A stretch of DNA of 64,000 nucleotides, from contig CACYOO010000005.1 of NCBI GenBank assembly GCA_902776035.1, positions 1 through 64,000 of the forward strand, given 5' to 3'. Each line of letters opens with the position of its first letter. Within the stretch, counting starts at the first letter, position 1. Both the position numbers and the translations under genes were made by a program. This DNA is from an uncultured bacterium. GTDB lineage: Bacteria; Cyanobacteriota; Vampirovibrionia; Gastranaerophilales; Gastranaerophilaceae. The notes beneath the pieces are model-generated. The model saw only the letters and a list, made by a program, of their open reading frames with translations, ran no database searches and was not told where the DNA came from. Of this stretch, positions 26,983 through 35,563 are shown one piece after another.

Positions 26983-27714
26983 TTAAATATGTCGTTCAAC
27001 AGGATTAATAAGCATTTGAGCCAATTTATCAGAGCCCGTAAAATTTCTTAATCGTAATATTTCAGCTGCTTTATTTTTATCATAATCAACATAATGGTGT
27101 TCAACCTCAAATTCACTATTTTCAATGTTTATTATAGCATAGCAGGATAGTGGTTTATCAGTAAAAGGTCTGCCTACACTTCCAACATTAACAACAGTTT
27201 TTTTATTTTTTAATTGATAACCGCAAGGTATATGAGTATGACCGCATAAAATTAAATTTGCATCTGTAGCTGATGTCATTTGTGTAACTTCATCATCAGT
27301 GAGATTAGGAAATATATTCTCATCTTGTTTTCTTGGAGAACCATGTACCATTAGTATTTTTACATCTTCTACATTTAATTCAAAATTTACAGGTAAATTT
27401 TTTAAAAAATCAATATTTTCCTGTTTAATATCACTAACATCATATTTTAGTGCATTAGCCATAATAGGTGCATTTTGTTTTAATTTATTAAATAAAATAT
27501 CTGAATAATTAGCAATCATATTATCAGTATTTCCTTGAATTATTTGCCAATTTTGATTTTTTACAAATTCAATTACCTTGTTTGGTTCAGGGCCTGCCAT
27601 TGCTAAATCGCCTAAACATAATATTTTATTTACATTTTGACTTTTAATATGTTCCAAGACTGCATCTAAAGCTTGCATATTACCATGTATATCAGATATA
27701 ACAGCGTATTTCAT
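26983..27714 (-). CDS. Calcineurin-like metallophosphoesterase (YfcE/MPP type)
   Basis: The product is 243 residues. The metal-binding motifs of the metallophosphoesterase superfamily are in order: SDIHGNMQALDAVL (D-x-H), CLGDLAMAGPEP (GD), QGNTDNMI (GN-D), MVHGSPR and CGHTHIP (GHTH). This is the small cytosolic phosphodiesterase type; the substrate is unknown. It starts 22 bp after the TolC-like gene, so it may be co-transcribed with it. Confidence 0.94.
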   Translation of the reverse strand: MKYAVISDIHGNMQALDAVLEHIKSQNVNKILCLGDLAMAGPEPNKVIEFVKNQNWQIIQGNTDNMIANYSDILFNKLKQNAPIMANALKYDVSDIKQENIDFLKNLPVNFELNVEDVKILMVHGSPRKQDENIFPNLTDDEVTQMTSATDANLILCGHTHIPCGYQLKNKKTVVNVGSVGRPFTDKPLSCYAIINIENSEFEVEHHYVDYDKNKAAEILRLRNFTGSDKLAQMLINPVERHI

Positions 27715-27735
27715 TAATTCATCTCCTAAAAAAAA

Positions 27736-29154
27736 TTATAACATACTTCCTGTAGCTTTATACAAGTCAATATAATCAATGTAACAAATACCTTGTGTAT
27801 TTGTTACCAATTGATTTACATTCAAAAGATTTTCTTGCCTTTGGATTAAATCAAGTTTTGAAATTATTCCTTGCTCATAGCGTTGTTTAGTAAAGCCGAA
27901 ATCTTGATTTTCAAGCTGAAGTTGTTTTTTATGTCTGCTTAGTTTTTCAGAATCACGTTTTACAGAAATCATTGCATCATTAATTTCATGAATTGCAGTT
28001 AAATTTGTTTTATGATAATTCTCAAGCATTTTATCGTATTGAATTTTTCTCAATCTTAAACCTGCAATTCTTGAACCACCTGTTAAAACAGGTAACATTG
28101 CCGCTGCGGCTATATTATAAATACCATTACCGGAGCTGAACAATCCGCTTCCGCCATTTTGAGTTAAAAATAATGCTAAACCTGATATGTTAAATGTAGG
28201 TAAAAATTCTTTCTTGGCTATTCTAACGTCAATACCGCTTTTTTCAAGCATTTTTACTGATTTTAAATAATCAGGTCTGTTTGTAATAACCTCAGTTGAA
28301 ATTTCTTCAGGTACTGTTTTTGAAAATTTAATATCTGATAATTTTGAAATTTTTAATTTATCAATATTATCAGGACTTTCTCCAATTAATACTGCCAGCT
28401 GATTTAAAAGTTTTATTTTATTTTTTTTATAATCAATTAATTGAGTTGTTCCATTAATATAAGCTTTATCGGCTTTTACAACATCAGATGTAGAAATAAG
28501 TCCCTGCTTATTACTTTCTTGCATAATTTCATATATTTGTTTTCTTAGTTTAACAATATTTTCTTGATATTCGATAACATCATTTAGTGTTGCAAGATTT
28601 AAATAAACTGTTCCAACGCTTGATGCAATAGAAATATATGCTGCTCTTTCATCATATTGAGATGCCTCATATAATTTTTTTGTACTTTTTGTTTTATCTC
28701 TGTTTTTTAAAAAGATATCAGCTTCATAATTTATTAATACAGGTAATGCCATATTCCAACCGGTATTTTGTTTTAAAATTTTTCCATAGTTAGGTGCAAA
28801 AGCCAAACCTCCTTGTGGAAGTTCATTTGCAAATTGAAGCTTCATATTTTGATAAAATTCATCAACATTTAATGTTGCTATTTTTAAATCATAATTATTT
28901 TTTATTGCTAAATTAATATAATTATCTAAATTTTCATCATTAAATGCCTTCCAAAATTCCAGATTTACATAGTCATACTTGTAACTATCATCATACTTAC
29001 GCTTTTTAAGCTGATGCTGAAATAACTTCATTTGTTCTTTTTGCTGTTTAGCAGTTTGCTTTTTAGTATTCTCCTGTAAAGAAAAAGCCGGAAGCATGCT
29101 CAAGTTAAATAAACCGAGTGCAATTAAAAGCACTGCTATATTTCTCATTTTCAT
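27736..29154 (-). CDS. TolC-like outer-membrane efflux protein
   Basis: The product is 472 residues. A signal peptide (about 1-25, MLPAFS-LQ) is followed by two outer-membrane efflux protein repeats made of long alpha-helical hairpins. Examples are YDERAAYISIASSVGTVYLNLATLNDVIEYQ and TNLTAIHEINDAMISVKRDSEKL...KQRYEQGIISKLDLIQRQ. The family forms trimeric channels across the outer membrane for tripartite efflux pumps. The start is the ATG with AGAGGA 7 nt upstream; an in-frame TTG 24 bp earlier lacks a ribosome binding site. It is divergent from marR and emrA. Confidence 0.93.
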   Translation of the reverse strand: MKMRNIAVLLIALGLFNLSMLPAFSLQENTKKQTAKQQKEQMKLFQHQLKKRKYDDSYKYDYVNLEFWKAFNDENLDNYINLAIKNNYDLKIATLNVDEFYQNMKLQFANELPQGGLAFAPNYGKILKQNTGWNMALPVLINYEADIFLKNRDKTKSTKKLYEASQYDERAAYISIASSVGTVYLNLATLNDVIEYQENIVKLRKQIYEIMQESNKQGLISTSDVVKADKAYINGTTQLIDYKKNKIKLLNQLAVLIGESPDNIDKLKISKLSDIKFSKTVPEEISTEVITNRPDYLKSVKMLEKSGIDVRIAKKEFLPTFNISGLALFLTQNGGSGLFSSGNGIYNIAAAAMLPVLTGGSRIAGLRLRKIQYDKMLENYHKTNLTAIHEINDAMISVKRDSEKLSRHKKQLQLENQDFGFTKQRYEQGIISKLDLIQRQENLLNVNQLVTNTQGICYIDYIDLYKATGSML

Positions 29155-29171
29155 ATAACTATCCTCTAATC

Positions 29172-29238
29172 TTGACAATTTTTCTAAAAGTATGATAACA
29201 TATCTTTGTTACAAATGCAACACATATTGTTTGTTACA
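29172..29238 (+). promoter_or_regulatory. marR promoter with two TTTGTTACA boxes (probable operator)
   Basis: TTGACA (29172-29177) and GATAAC (29194-29199), 16 bp apart, fit a promoter for marR-emrA. Two copies of TTTGTTACA (29205-29213 and 29230-29238) follow immediately, 25 bp apart and before the start codon. That is where an autorepressor of the MarR family would bind. Confidence 0.5.
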
Positions 29239-29251
29239 TAAGGGGATGGAT

Positions 29252-29728
29252 ATGGAAAAGATAAATGATACTGACTTTTTAGATTATAATAAGTCTATTT
29301 TTTATAAAATTGCAAAATTAGCTGTATATATTGAAAGTCTTGGAAAAAATTTTTTTGAATCACGTAAGCTTAACGTTTCAATAGATGAATTTGCGGCTTT
29401 AAATGCTATATTACGCAATCCTGATATTTGTCAAAGAGATTTAGCAAAAATCATTTTAAGAGATAGAGTACGAACAGGGAGAATACTTAGTTCACTTGAA
29501 AAAAAAGAATATATAGTACGAAAAAATGATACTAAAAACAACAGATTAGTAAAAAAAATTTGTATTACTCAAAAAGGGAAAAATTTATATGAAACACATA
29601 GAGAAATGCTTTTAGATATTTCAAAAGAATTTTTAAATATTTTTTCAAATGAACAAAAGGAAGAATTAAAAAAATATCTGGATAATCTTGAAAATGCTCT
29701 TTCAAAACTTTCAACAATAAAGATATAA
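29252..29728 (+). CDS. MarR family transcriptional regulator
   Basis: The product is 158 residues with a winged helix-turn-helix in the middle: EFAALNAILRNPDICQRDLAKIIL, then the recognition helix RDRVRTGRILSSLEKKEYIVRK, and the wing with DTKNNRLVKKICITQKGK. The second ATG (29252) is chosen because AAGGGG lies 6 nt upstream; the first ATG abuts it. It is likely an autorepressor that also controls emrA and perhaps the divergent tolC-like gene, responding to a toxic small molecule. The ligand is unknown. Confidence 0.93.
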   Translation: MEKINDTDFLDYNKSIFYKIAKLAVYIESLGKNFFESRKLNVSIDEFAALNAILRNPDICQRDLAKIILRDRVRTGRILSSLEKKEYIVRKNDTKNNRLVKKICITQKGKNLYETHREMLLDISKEFLNIFSNEQKEELKKYLDNLENALSKLSTIKI

Positions 29729-29748
29729 AAAAAATAGGGGTGTGTAAA

Positions 29749-30756
29749 ATGGAACAAGATAAAAATGAAATTACAGAAGAAAATCAAACAAACAATAAAA
29801 CACATAAAAAAGGTGTTAAGCGAACAATAACAGCAATAGTATTAATATTAATAATTGCTGTAAGTGCATTTATAATAGAATATAGCTCACATTTTCAATC
29901 AACTGATGATGCTTATGTAGAAAATCACACCGTACAAGTTGCCCCAAAGGTTTCAGGACAAATAATAAAAGTATTAGTAAAAGACAATCAGCAGATAAAG
30001 ACAGGTGAACTTATTGCAATAATTGATGATGCAGATTATAAAGTAAGATATGAAAAATCAAAATCTCTTTATGAGAAAGCCATTGCTGCTCAAAGAGTAG
30101 CACAAGCCAATTATAATGCATCACAAATAGAAATTAAAAATGCCAAAGCTGATTTAGAACGTTATCAAAAATTGTATAATACCGGAGCTGTTTCAAAACA
30201 ACAGCTTGATATGGCTCAAACAAAATATGAAAGCACACAAGCAAGATTAATAAATGCAGACGAAAATGTAATGAATGGTAATAACAAGGTTGCAGATGCA
30301 GATATAAAGGCACTTAAAGCCGATATGGATAAAGCAGCATTAGAATTATCATATACAAAAATTTATGCACCACAAAACGGTACAATTTCAAACAGAACAG
30401 TAGAAAAAGGAGCGTATGTCGGTGTTGGAACACCTCTTTGTGTTATAGTTCCTCATGATGTTTGGATTGTTGCAAACTTCAAAGAAAGCCAAGTAGGTAA
30501 AATGCATAAAGGACAAGTTGTTGATATTAAAATTGATGCTTATCCTAAGAAAAAATTTAAAGGAAAAATAGACAGTATACAAAGAGCATCAGGAGCAAAA
30601 TCAAGCTTATTTCCACCTGAAAATGCTGTAGGAAGTTTTGTAAAAATTGTACAAAGAATACCTGTTAAAATTGTTTTTGATGAAAAAATTGATTTTAATA
30701 AATACAATATAGTACCTGGAATGAGTGTTGTTCCAAGTGTTCATCTAACAGAATAG
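29749..30756 (+). CDS. HlyD/EmrA-type efflux periplasmic adaptor
   Basis: The 335-residue membrane fusion protein has one N-terminal membrane helix (about 26-45), then QSTDDAYVENHTVQVAPKVSGQI, the EmrA/HlyD lipoyl half-motif. A helical hairpin follows (about 110-200), then the second lipoyl half YTKIYAPQNGTISNRTVEKGAYVG, and a beta-barrel domain. It should link an inner-membrane pump to the TolC-like channel encoded divergently. The ATG is at 29749, after AGGGGTG. An EmrB-like or ABC pump gene is missing from this locus. Confidence 0.94.
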   Translation: MEQDKNEITEENQTNNKTHKKGVKRTITAIVLILIIAVSAFIIEYSSHFQSTDDAYVENHTVQVAPKVSGQIIKVLVKDNQQIKTGELIAIIDDADYKVRYEKSKSLYEKAIAAQRVAQANYNASQIEIKNAKADLERYQKLYNTGAVSKQQLDMAQTKYESTQARLINADENVMNGNNKVADADIKALKADMDKAALELSYTKIYAPQNGTISNRTVEKGAYVGVGTPLCVIVPHDVWIVANFKESQVGKMHKGQVVDIKIDAYPKKKFKGKIDSIQRASGAKSSLFPPENAVGSFVKIVQRIPVKIVFDEKIDFNKYNIVPGMSVVPSVHLTE

Positions 30757-30789
30757 AATTGTAAATATATGTAACAAAAATTGTTCATG

Positions 30790-30965
30790 TTGAAATCGAA
30801 CATATTTAAAATACTTTATATAGATGTAAGTTGAAAACAACTTATAGAGTATGAGAGAGAAGATACCGTTTAAAAAAAGAGAGAAAACTAACACACTAAC
30901 CTAACTATACAAATTTCCTTCCTAGAGAAAATTTGAACCCTCTGAAAAATCAGAGGATTTTTTTT
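30790..30965 (+). ncRNA. Candidate structured RNA or long 3' UTR ending in a terminator
   Basis: The 290 bp between emrA and hom hold no gene but several stems. AAGTTG/CAACTT (30828-30833, 30838-30843) is enclosed by ATACT/AGTAT (30811-30815, 30848-30852). AAATTT/AAATTT follows (30911-30916, 30928-30933), and then the strong terminator at 30939. Between them lies a long unpaired purine-rich then A/C-rich stretch (about 30853-30910). It may be an independent RNA or the emrA 3' UTR. hom has its own promoter after it. Confidence 0.35.
30939..30965 (+). terminator. Rho-independent terminator upstream of hom
   Basis: A perfect 7-bp stem (CCTCTGA at 30939-30945, TCAGAGG at 30950-30956) with an AAAA loop is followed by A and eight T residues. 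Confidence 0.9.
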
Positions 30966-30993
30966 GCTCATTTTTCAGGATAATCTCACAAAT

Positions 30994-31023
30994 TTGATTA
31001 ATTGGTATATTTTATTGTACAAT
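30994..31023 (+). promoter_or_regulatory. Probable promoter of hom
   Basis: TTGATT (30994-30999) and TACAAT (31018-31023) are 18 bp apart and 20 bp before the hom ATG, which has GAGGG as its ribosome binding site. Confidence 0.5.
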
Positions 31024-31043
31024 AAATAAAGAGGGATATTAAA

Positions 31044-32315
31044 ATGAGTAAAATTAAAATCGGTTTGATAGGTTTGGGTGTAGTAGGTACAGAAGTATAT
31101 AATACTTTAAAAAATTTTCCTGATGTTGAAATAACAGGAATTGCCGTTAAGGATACATCAAAAAAAAGGAATATTGAAAACTTTGATTATTCAATACTTA
31201 CTGATAAGCCGCAAGATATTATTGATAATAAAGAAAATAATGTCATTGTTGAACTTATGGGTGGAGTTCATCCTGCATTAGAGCTTTTAACATCAGCAAT
31301 AGAAAAGGGAAAACATGTTGTTACAGCAAATAAAGAACTTTTAGCAAAACATGGTGAGGAGTTATTTGCGTTATCAGAAAAAAATAATACGGTTATATTA
31401 TATGAAGCTGCAATAGCAGGTGGTATTCCTATCATTATGCCTATAAAGACAATACTTGCAAGCAATAAAATTACAAAAATAGAAGCAATTTTGAATGGAA
31501 CAACAAACTATATTTTAACTAATATGGATGTAAATAAATCATCTTACGATGTAGTATTAAAGCAAGCTCAAAATTTAGGTTACGCTGAAGCTAATCCAAC
31601 AAACGATGTTGAGGGATTGGATTCTGCATATAAGCTTACAACTCTTGCAACAATTGCATTTAATCATCGTGTAAAATTTCAAAATGTATACCATGAGGGT
31701 ATTACAAAAATTAAATCTGAAGATATTAAATATGCTAATGAACTTGGATATAAAATAAAGCTTGTTGCTTATGCGACAAATGACTCAGGTAAAATTGATA
31801 TAAGAGTTCATCCTATGTTTGTTAGTAAAAAAGAAACTCTGGCTCATATTGATTATGTAACAAATGCAGTAACACTTGAAGGATTTCCTATAGGAAAAAT
31901 TACATTATCAGGACCGGGAGCAGGCGGATTAGCAACTGCAAGTTCTGTTGTTGGAGATATTTTGTCAATAGAAAGAGAATACGGAACAACTGATTATATT
32001 TTACCTATGATGAGATGTAATCATACTCACGATGGCAATTCAGAAATTATACCTATTTCTGAAACAGAAAATAAATATTATTTACGATTACATACTATAG
32101 ATAGAATAGGCGGAATAGCCGATATTACAAAAACTTTTGCAAGCAAAAGAATTAATATAGAAACAATTCTTATGAAAGAAATTCAATCTGATAATACAAG
32201 TGATATTGTTATTGTAACGGAAAAATGTAAAGAAAAATTGATTAGTGAAATTGAACATGAACTCTTACAATCCGGCTGTATAAAGGAATTATCAAGTAAA
32301 ATAAGAATAAGTTAA
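31044..32315 (+). CDS. hom: Homoserine dehydrogenase with ACT domain
   Basis: The 423-residue enzyme reduces aspartate semialdehyde to homoserine with NAD(P)H, on the path to threonine and methionine. The Rossmann motif GLIGLGVVGTEVYNTL is at the N-terminus. The catalytic domain follows with VTANKELLAKHG, EAAIAGGIPII, ILNGTTNYILTNM, LGYAEANPTNDVEGLDSAYKLTTLA and GPGAGGLATASSVVGDI. A C-terminal ACT domain (about 345-423, starting YYLRLHTIDRIGGIADITKTF) probably gives feedback control by threonine. It is not next to thrB or thrC. Confidence 0.97.
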   Translation: MSKIKIGLIGLGVVGTEVYNTLKNFPDVEITGIAVKDTSKKRNIENFDYSILTDKPQDIIDNKENNVIVELMGGVHPALELLTSAIEKGKHVVTANKELLAKHGEELFALSEKNNTVILYEAAIAGGIPIIMPIKTILASNKITKIEAILNGTTNYILTNMDVNKSSYDVVLKQAQNLGYAEANPTNDVEGLDSAYKLTTLATIAFNHRVKFQNVYHEGITKIKSEDIKYANELGYKIKLVAYATNDSGKIDIRVHPMFVSKKETLAHIDYVTNAVTLEGFPIGKITLSGPGAGGLATASSVVGDILSIEREYGTTDYILPMMRCNHTHDGNSEIIPISETENKYYLRLHTIDRIGGIADITKTFASKRINIETILMKEIQSDNTSDIVIVTEKCKEKLISEIEHELLQSGCIKELSSKIRIS

Positions 32316-32396
32316 AAATGTTTACATATAGTATTAAAAACTATATCATGTTTGCAAAAATCTAAATCTTCTATATAATAATATTAGAGGTTTAGA

Positions 32397-32930
32397 ATGT
32401 CATTTATTGAATCAAAATATGCACAAGAAATAATAAACTTTAAATTTCCAAAATTTAAAGATATACCTGATATCGGCTTGTATATGGAACAGATGTTAAA
32501 ACTTCTGAATACATATTTATCTGTATTTGCTATTAAAGAAGAACAAATGATGACTTCTACTATGGTAAATAATTATGTAAAACAAAAATTAATAACTCCG
32601 CCTGTAAATAAAAAATATTCCAGAACACAAATGCTTTATTTACTTGTAATATGTTTATTAAAACAAATATTAAATATTTCTGATATTGCAAAATTATTAG
32701 AGTGGGAAAAATTAAAATATGAAACAGAGGTAGCATATAATTTTTTCTGCGTTGAAATTGAAAATGCTCTGCACGCAGCTTTTGTAACTCGTGATTTTTC
32801 TGCACCAACAAGTGCTAAACAAGCTTCTGAAATATCAGAACTATTTCGTTCTGAAGTGCTTGCATTTGCAAATAAAATATATGTTACAAAATATATTTGT
32901 TACTTAAATGACTCAAATGCAAAAATTTGA
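32397..32930 (+). CDS. DUF1836 family protein
   Basis: This is a 177-residue, all-helical protein matching the DUF1836 family. Its core helix-turn-helix-like segment reads MVNNYVKQKLITPPVNKKYSRTQM, followed by LLVICLLKQILNISDIAKLL. The NYVK...PP...K.YSR pattern is like the helix-turn-helix of MerR-related proteins, so DNA binding is possible but unproven. No membrane segment. GAGGT precedes the ATG. It lies alone between hom and a glycosyltransferase gene. Confidence 0.85.
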   Translation: MSFIESKYAQEIINFKFPKFKDIPDIGLYMEQMLKLLNTYLSVFAIKEEQMMTSTMVNNYVKQKLITPPVNKKYSRTQMLYLLVICLLKQILNISDIAKLLEWEKLKYETEVAYNFFCVEIENALHAAFVTRDFSAPTSAKQASEISELFRSEVLAFANKIYVTKYICYLNDSNAKI

Positions 32931-32942
32931 TATAAATTTTTA

Positions 32943-32951
32943 TGATATTAT
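32943..32951 (+). promoter_or_regulatory. Extended -10 promoter giving a leaderless mRNA for the GT39-like gene
   Basis: TGATATTAT (TGn + TATTAT, 32943-32951) ends 6 bp before the ATG at 32958. No Shine-Dalgarno sequence is present. Confidence 0.4.
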
Positions 32952-32957
32952 ATTTGC

Positions 32958-34685
32958 ATGAAAACATATTTTTTTAAAAATAAGATTGAAATATTATTTT
33001 TAATTACAATTACTACTTTTGCCTTTTTTGTTCGGTTTATTGCTATACAAAATTTTGGTGATTTGTGGACGGATGAATTATACAGTTATTATTTTGCAAA
33101 TCAAAAAAGTATGATAAATGTATGTAAAACATTATTTTTAGAAGATTTTCACGTTCCTTTTTATTACATTTTACTGCATTATTGGATTAAAATTTTTGGA
33201 AACACTGATATTACAATGCGTTTAATGGGATGTATACTGACAACTATGTGTATACCTGTTAGTTTCTATATTGTTAAAAAACTTTTTAATAAACTATCTG
33301 CATATTTTGTATGTATATTTTTATCTGTAAATGCATTTAATATTCACTATTCTGCAGAACTAAGACATTATGGATTGTCTATACTATTAGCATTAATTTC
33401 AACTTTCTTTTTTGTAAAAATGTTTGATAAATTTGATAAAAAAGTATGTACTATATACATTTTAGTATCAGTTTTACTGATGTACACATGCAACTTTTCA
33501 TCTTTATACATTTTTTGTCAATTTTTAATTGGAGTAATATACTTATTGATTAAAAACAAAAATTTTACAAAACTTTTTTTAATAACATATTTTATTACGG
33601 CTATATGCTATATACCTGCACTGATGTATGTTATACATAGTTCTTTTGTATATAAAAAATCATTAATGATTTTTGCAAGAGATGTTTTTTACTTTGATTT
33701 GTCATACTTTTGGGCATTTTTAATGACAACATATTCAAATATTTTTGAACAGTTTATGTCAAATAATCCTAAATTGAATATGCTATATATAACGCACATA
33801 TTTACACCGGAAAACGTCTTATTTATACTTATGCCGATAATATTGGGTATTACAGGTTTTGTATTATTTTTACATTCAAGAAATAAAAACATTATTTTAT
33901 TTTTAGGCCCTGCATTACTATTATTTATTTTTCAATTAATTGGAGCTTTTACACATAATCTTGCTTTAACATTAAGATATAACTTCATTACAATTACAAT
34001 TATTTTTATCATATCTGTTTGCGGATATTGTATGTGTAAGAATAAAAAAATTGCAATATCTTTATTAATAATATATTTATTACTTAATATCTTATGTTAT
34101 GGAGCAAAATTTAAACATAATGTTTTCAACAGAAATCTAAATTTTGATATACCTATGAGTAAAAATGTTTATCAAATTGATATAAATACAGGAGATACTA
34201 TTTTTATACCAAGATTTGGAAAAATCTATAAAAATAGGTATTTTCAAAACTTAAATGTAATTGATTTTGATACATACGACGCTTTTTTTATTAACACAAG
34301 ACCTGATATTATAAAATTTATATTCGGAGAAGAACTATCAAAAAAACTTAACAGAAAAATGATGAAAACATATATGTATGATTATTTATCTACTGATATG
34401 AAAATGTATTCTATTTATAAAAATATGAATAATGAATATTATTCAAAGATGAAAAAAGGAAATAAATTTATCATAATAACTGATGAAGCCAGATATTTTA
34501 ACATTCTGCCAGCAACAGAAAATCTTTTTAGAGAGAATATTAATATATATAAATTAAGTGCAATATATGATACATTATCGGCTAAAATTGTATTTGACAT
34601 AGTAAACTCTGCTAAAACATATTTAAAAACAAAAAAAATTTATAATGTAAATAATATATGGACTATTTATGTTTTTGAAAAGTAG
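32958..34685 (+). CDS. GT39/ArnT-like membrane glycosyltransferase
   Basis: The product is 575 residues with about ten to eleven membrane helices in the first 390 residues, then a polar C-terminal domain. The early loop DLWTDELYSYYF carries the Asp-Glu pair typical of the PMT/ArnT fold, and FHVPFYYILLHYWIKIFG matches the family's second conserved loop. Such enzymes move a sugar from a polyprenyl-phosphate carrier to a periplasmic acceptor. The acceptor is unknown. It has no ribosome binding site. A second gene of this type lies at 43415-44890. Confidence 0.87.
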   Translation: MKTYFFKNKIEILFLITITTFAFFVRFIAIQNFGDLWTDELYSYYFANQKSMINVCKTLFLEDFHVPFYYILLHYWIKIFGNTDITMRLMGCILTTMCIPVSFYIVKKLFNKLSAYFVCIFLSVNAFNIHYSAELRHYGLSILLALISTFFFVKMFDKFDKKVCTIYILVSVLLMYTCNFSSLYIFCQFLIGVIYLLIKNKNFTKLFLITYFITAICYIPALMYVIHSSFVYKKSLMIFARDVFYFDLSYFWAFLMTTYSNIFEQFMSNNPKLNMLYITHIFTPENVLFILMPIILGITGFVLFLHSRNKNIILFLGPALLLFIFQLIGAFTHNLALTLRYNFITITIIFIISVCGYCMCKNKKIAISLLIIYLLLNILCYGAKFKHNVFNRNLNFDIPMSKNVYQIDINTGDTIFIPRFGKIYKNRYFQNLNVIDFDTYDAFFINTRPDIIKFIFGEELSKKLNRKMMKTYMYDYLSTDMKMYSIYKNMNNEYYSKMKKGNKFIIITDEARYFNILPATENLFRENINIYKLSAIYDTLSAKIVFDIVNSAKTYLKTKKIYNVNNIWTIYVFEK

Positions 34686-34752
34686 AATAACTTTATTCAA
34701 AGTTGACAAAAATAAAATTAAAGTTTATCATTTGAAAAAAGGAGTTTTTAAT

Positions 34753-35556
34753 ATGTATAAAAAATCATATAACGCTTTTACATTAGCAGAACTTTTGGTT
34801 GTATTAGCAATAATAGGTGTGGTATCAGCACTTACACTACCTAATTTATCACAAAATACAGGTAGAAAAGAAACAGTTGCTCAAGTATTAAAAGCAAGAT
34901 CAACGATTGGTGAAGCTTATGATAGAGCAATAAGTACATACGGACAACCGGCACTTTGGATTACTAATGATGCTACAACAGGTTCAGGTGAAAATACAGA
35001 TTATTCTTCAAAAGAAGGAAGATTAGTTAATAGAATAATTGAGTATTTACATATAGATAAAGATTGCGGAAAAACATCAACTGCTTGTTGGGATTCTATA
35101 GCAACAACAGGTAAGGATACAGCAGATGAAGATAAAGTATCTAATACAACAGGAACAACTGCAACAAGTACTGTTGGTCAAAATTCAGGAAAAACTTTTT
35201 ATCATTACCTGTTAGCAGATGGTTCTGCTTTGGCCATCAGACCTAATCCACAAATTACTCCTTACGGTAAACAAATTGTATTTACAGCATATATCGATGT
35301 AGATGGTCCAAATAAGGGTGAAGGTGTAAAATGTAGTGATATATTTGAGTTTAATTTTGACAGAAATGGATTCGTTCCATCTTATGACTCATTAGATAAA
35401 CCTTCTGCATGTACAAATTGGATACTACAAAATGGAAATGCAGACTTTATGGATGCCACTACAACAAACGGTACAACAACATGTCCAAATGGTACTGTTT
35501 TAGGTTGGGTAGCAGGAACATCATCAGGTTCAACTACAGCTATATCATGTAAATAG
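34753..35556 (+). CDS. Type IV pilin-like / type II secretion pseudopilin (GspH-like)
   Basis: The product is 267 residues. The prepilin signature is complete: a short basic leader, then A-FTLAELLVVLAIIGVVSALTLP with Glu at +5 after the cleavage site, so a PilD-type peptidase would process it. The globular part has paired cysteines (DCGKTSTACWD and several near the C-terminus) that may form disulfides. AAAGGAG stands in front of the ATG at 34753; upstream in-frame codons overlap the GT39 gene and are not needed. Single pseudopilins of this kind scattered over the genome are typical of Gastranaerophilales-like bacteria. Confidence 0.92.
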   Translation: MYKKSYNAFTLAELLVVLAIIGVVSALTLPNLSQNTGRKETVAQVLKARSTIGEAYDRAISTYGQPALWITNDATTGSGENTDYSSKEGRLVNRIIEYLHIDKDCGKTSTACWDSIATTGKDTADEDKVSNTTGTTATSTVGQNSGKTFYHYLLADGSALAIRPNPQITPYGKQIVFTAYIDVDGPNKGEGVKCSDIFEFNFDRNGFVPSYDSLDKPSACTNWILQNGNADFMDATTTNGTTTCPNGTVLGWVAGTSSGSTTAISCK

Positions 35557-35563
35557 ATAAAAG

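Noticed and set aside
30853-31043. T-box or SAM riboswitch controlling hom
   Set aside because: The terminator is followed by a separate promoter for hom, and no T-box sequence or SAM-riboswitch core could be made out.
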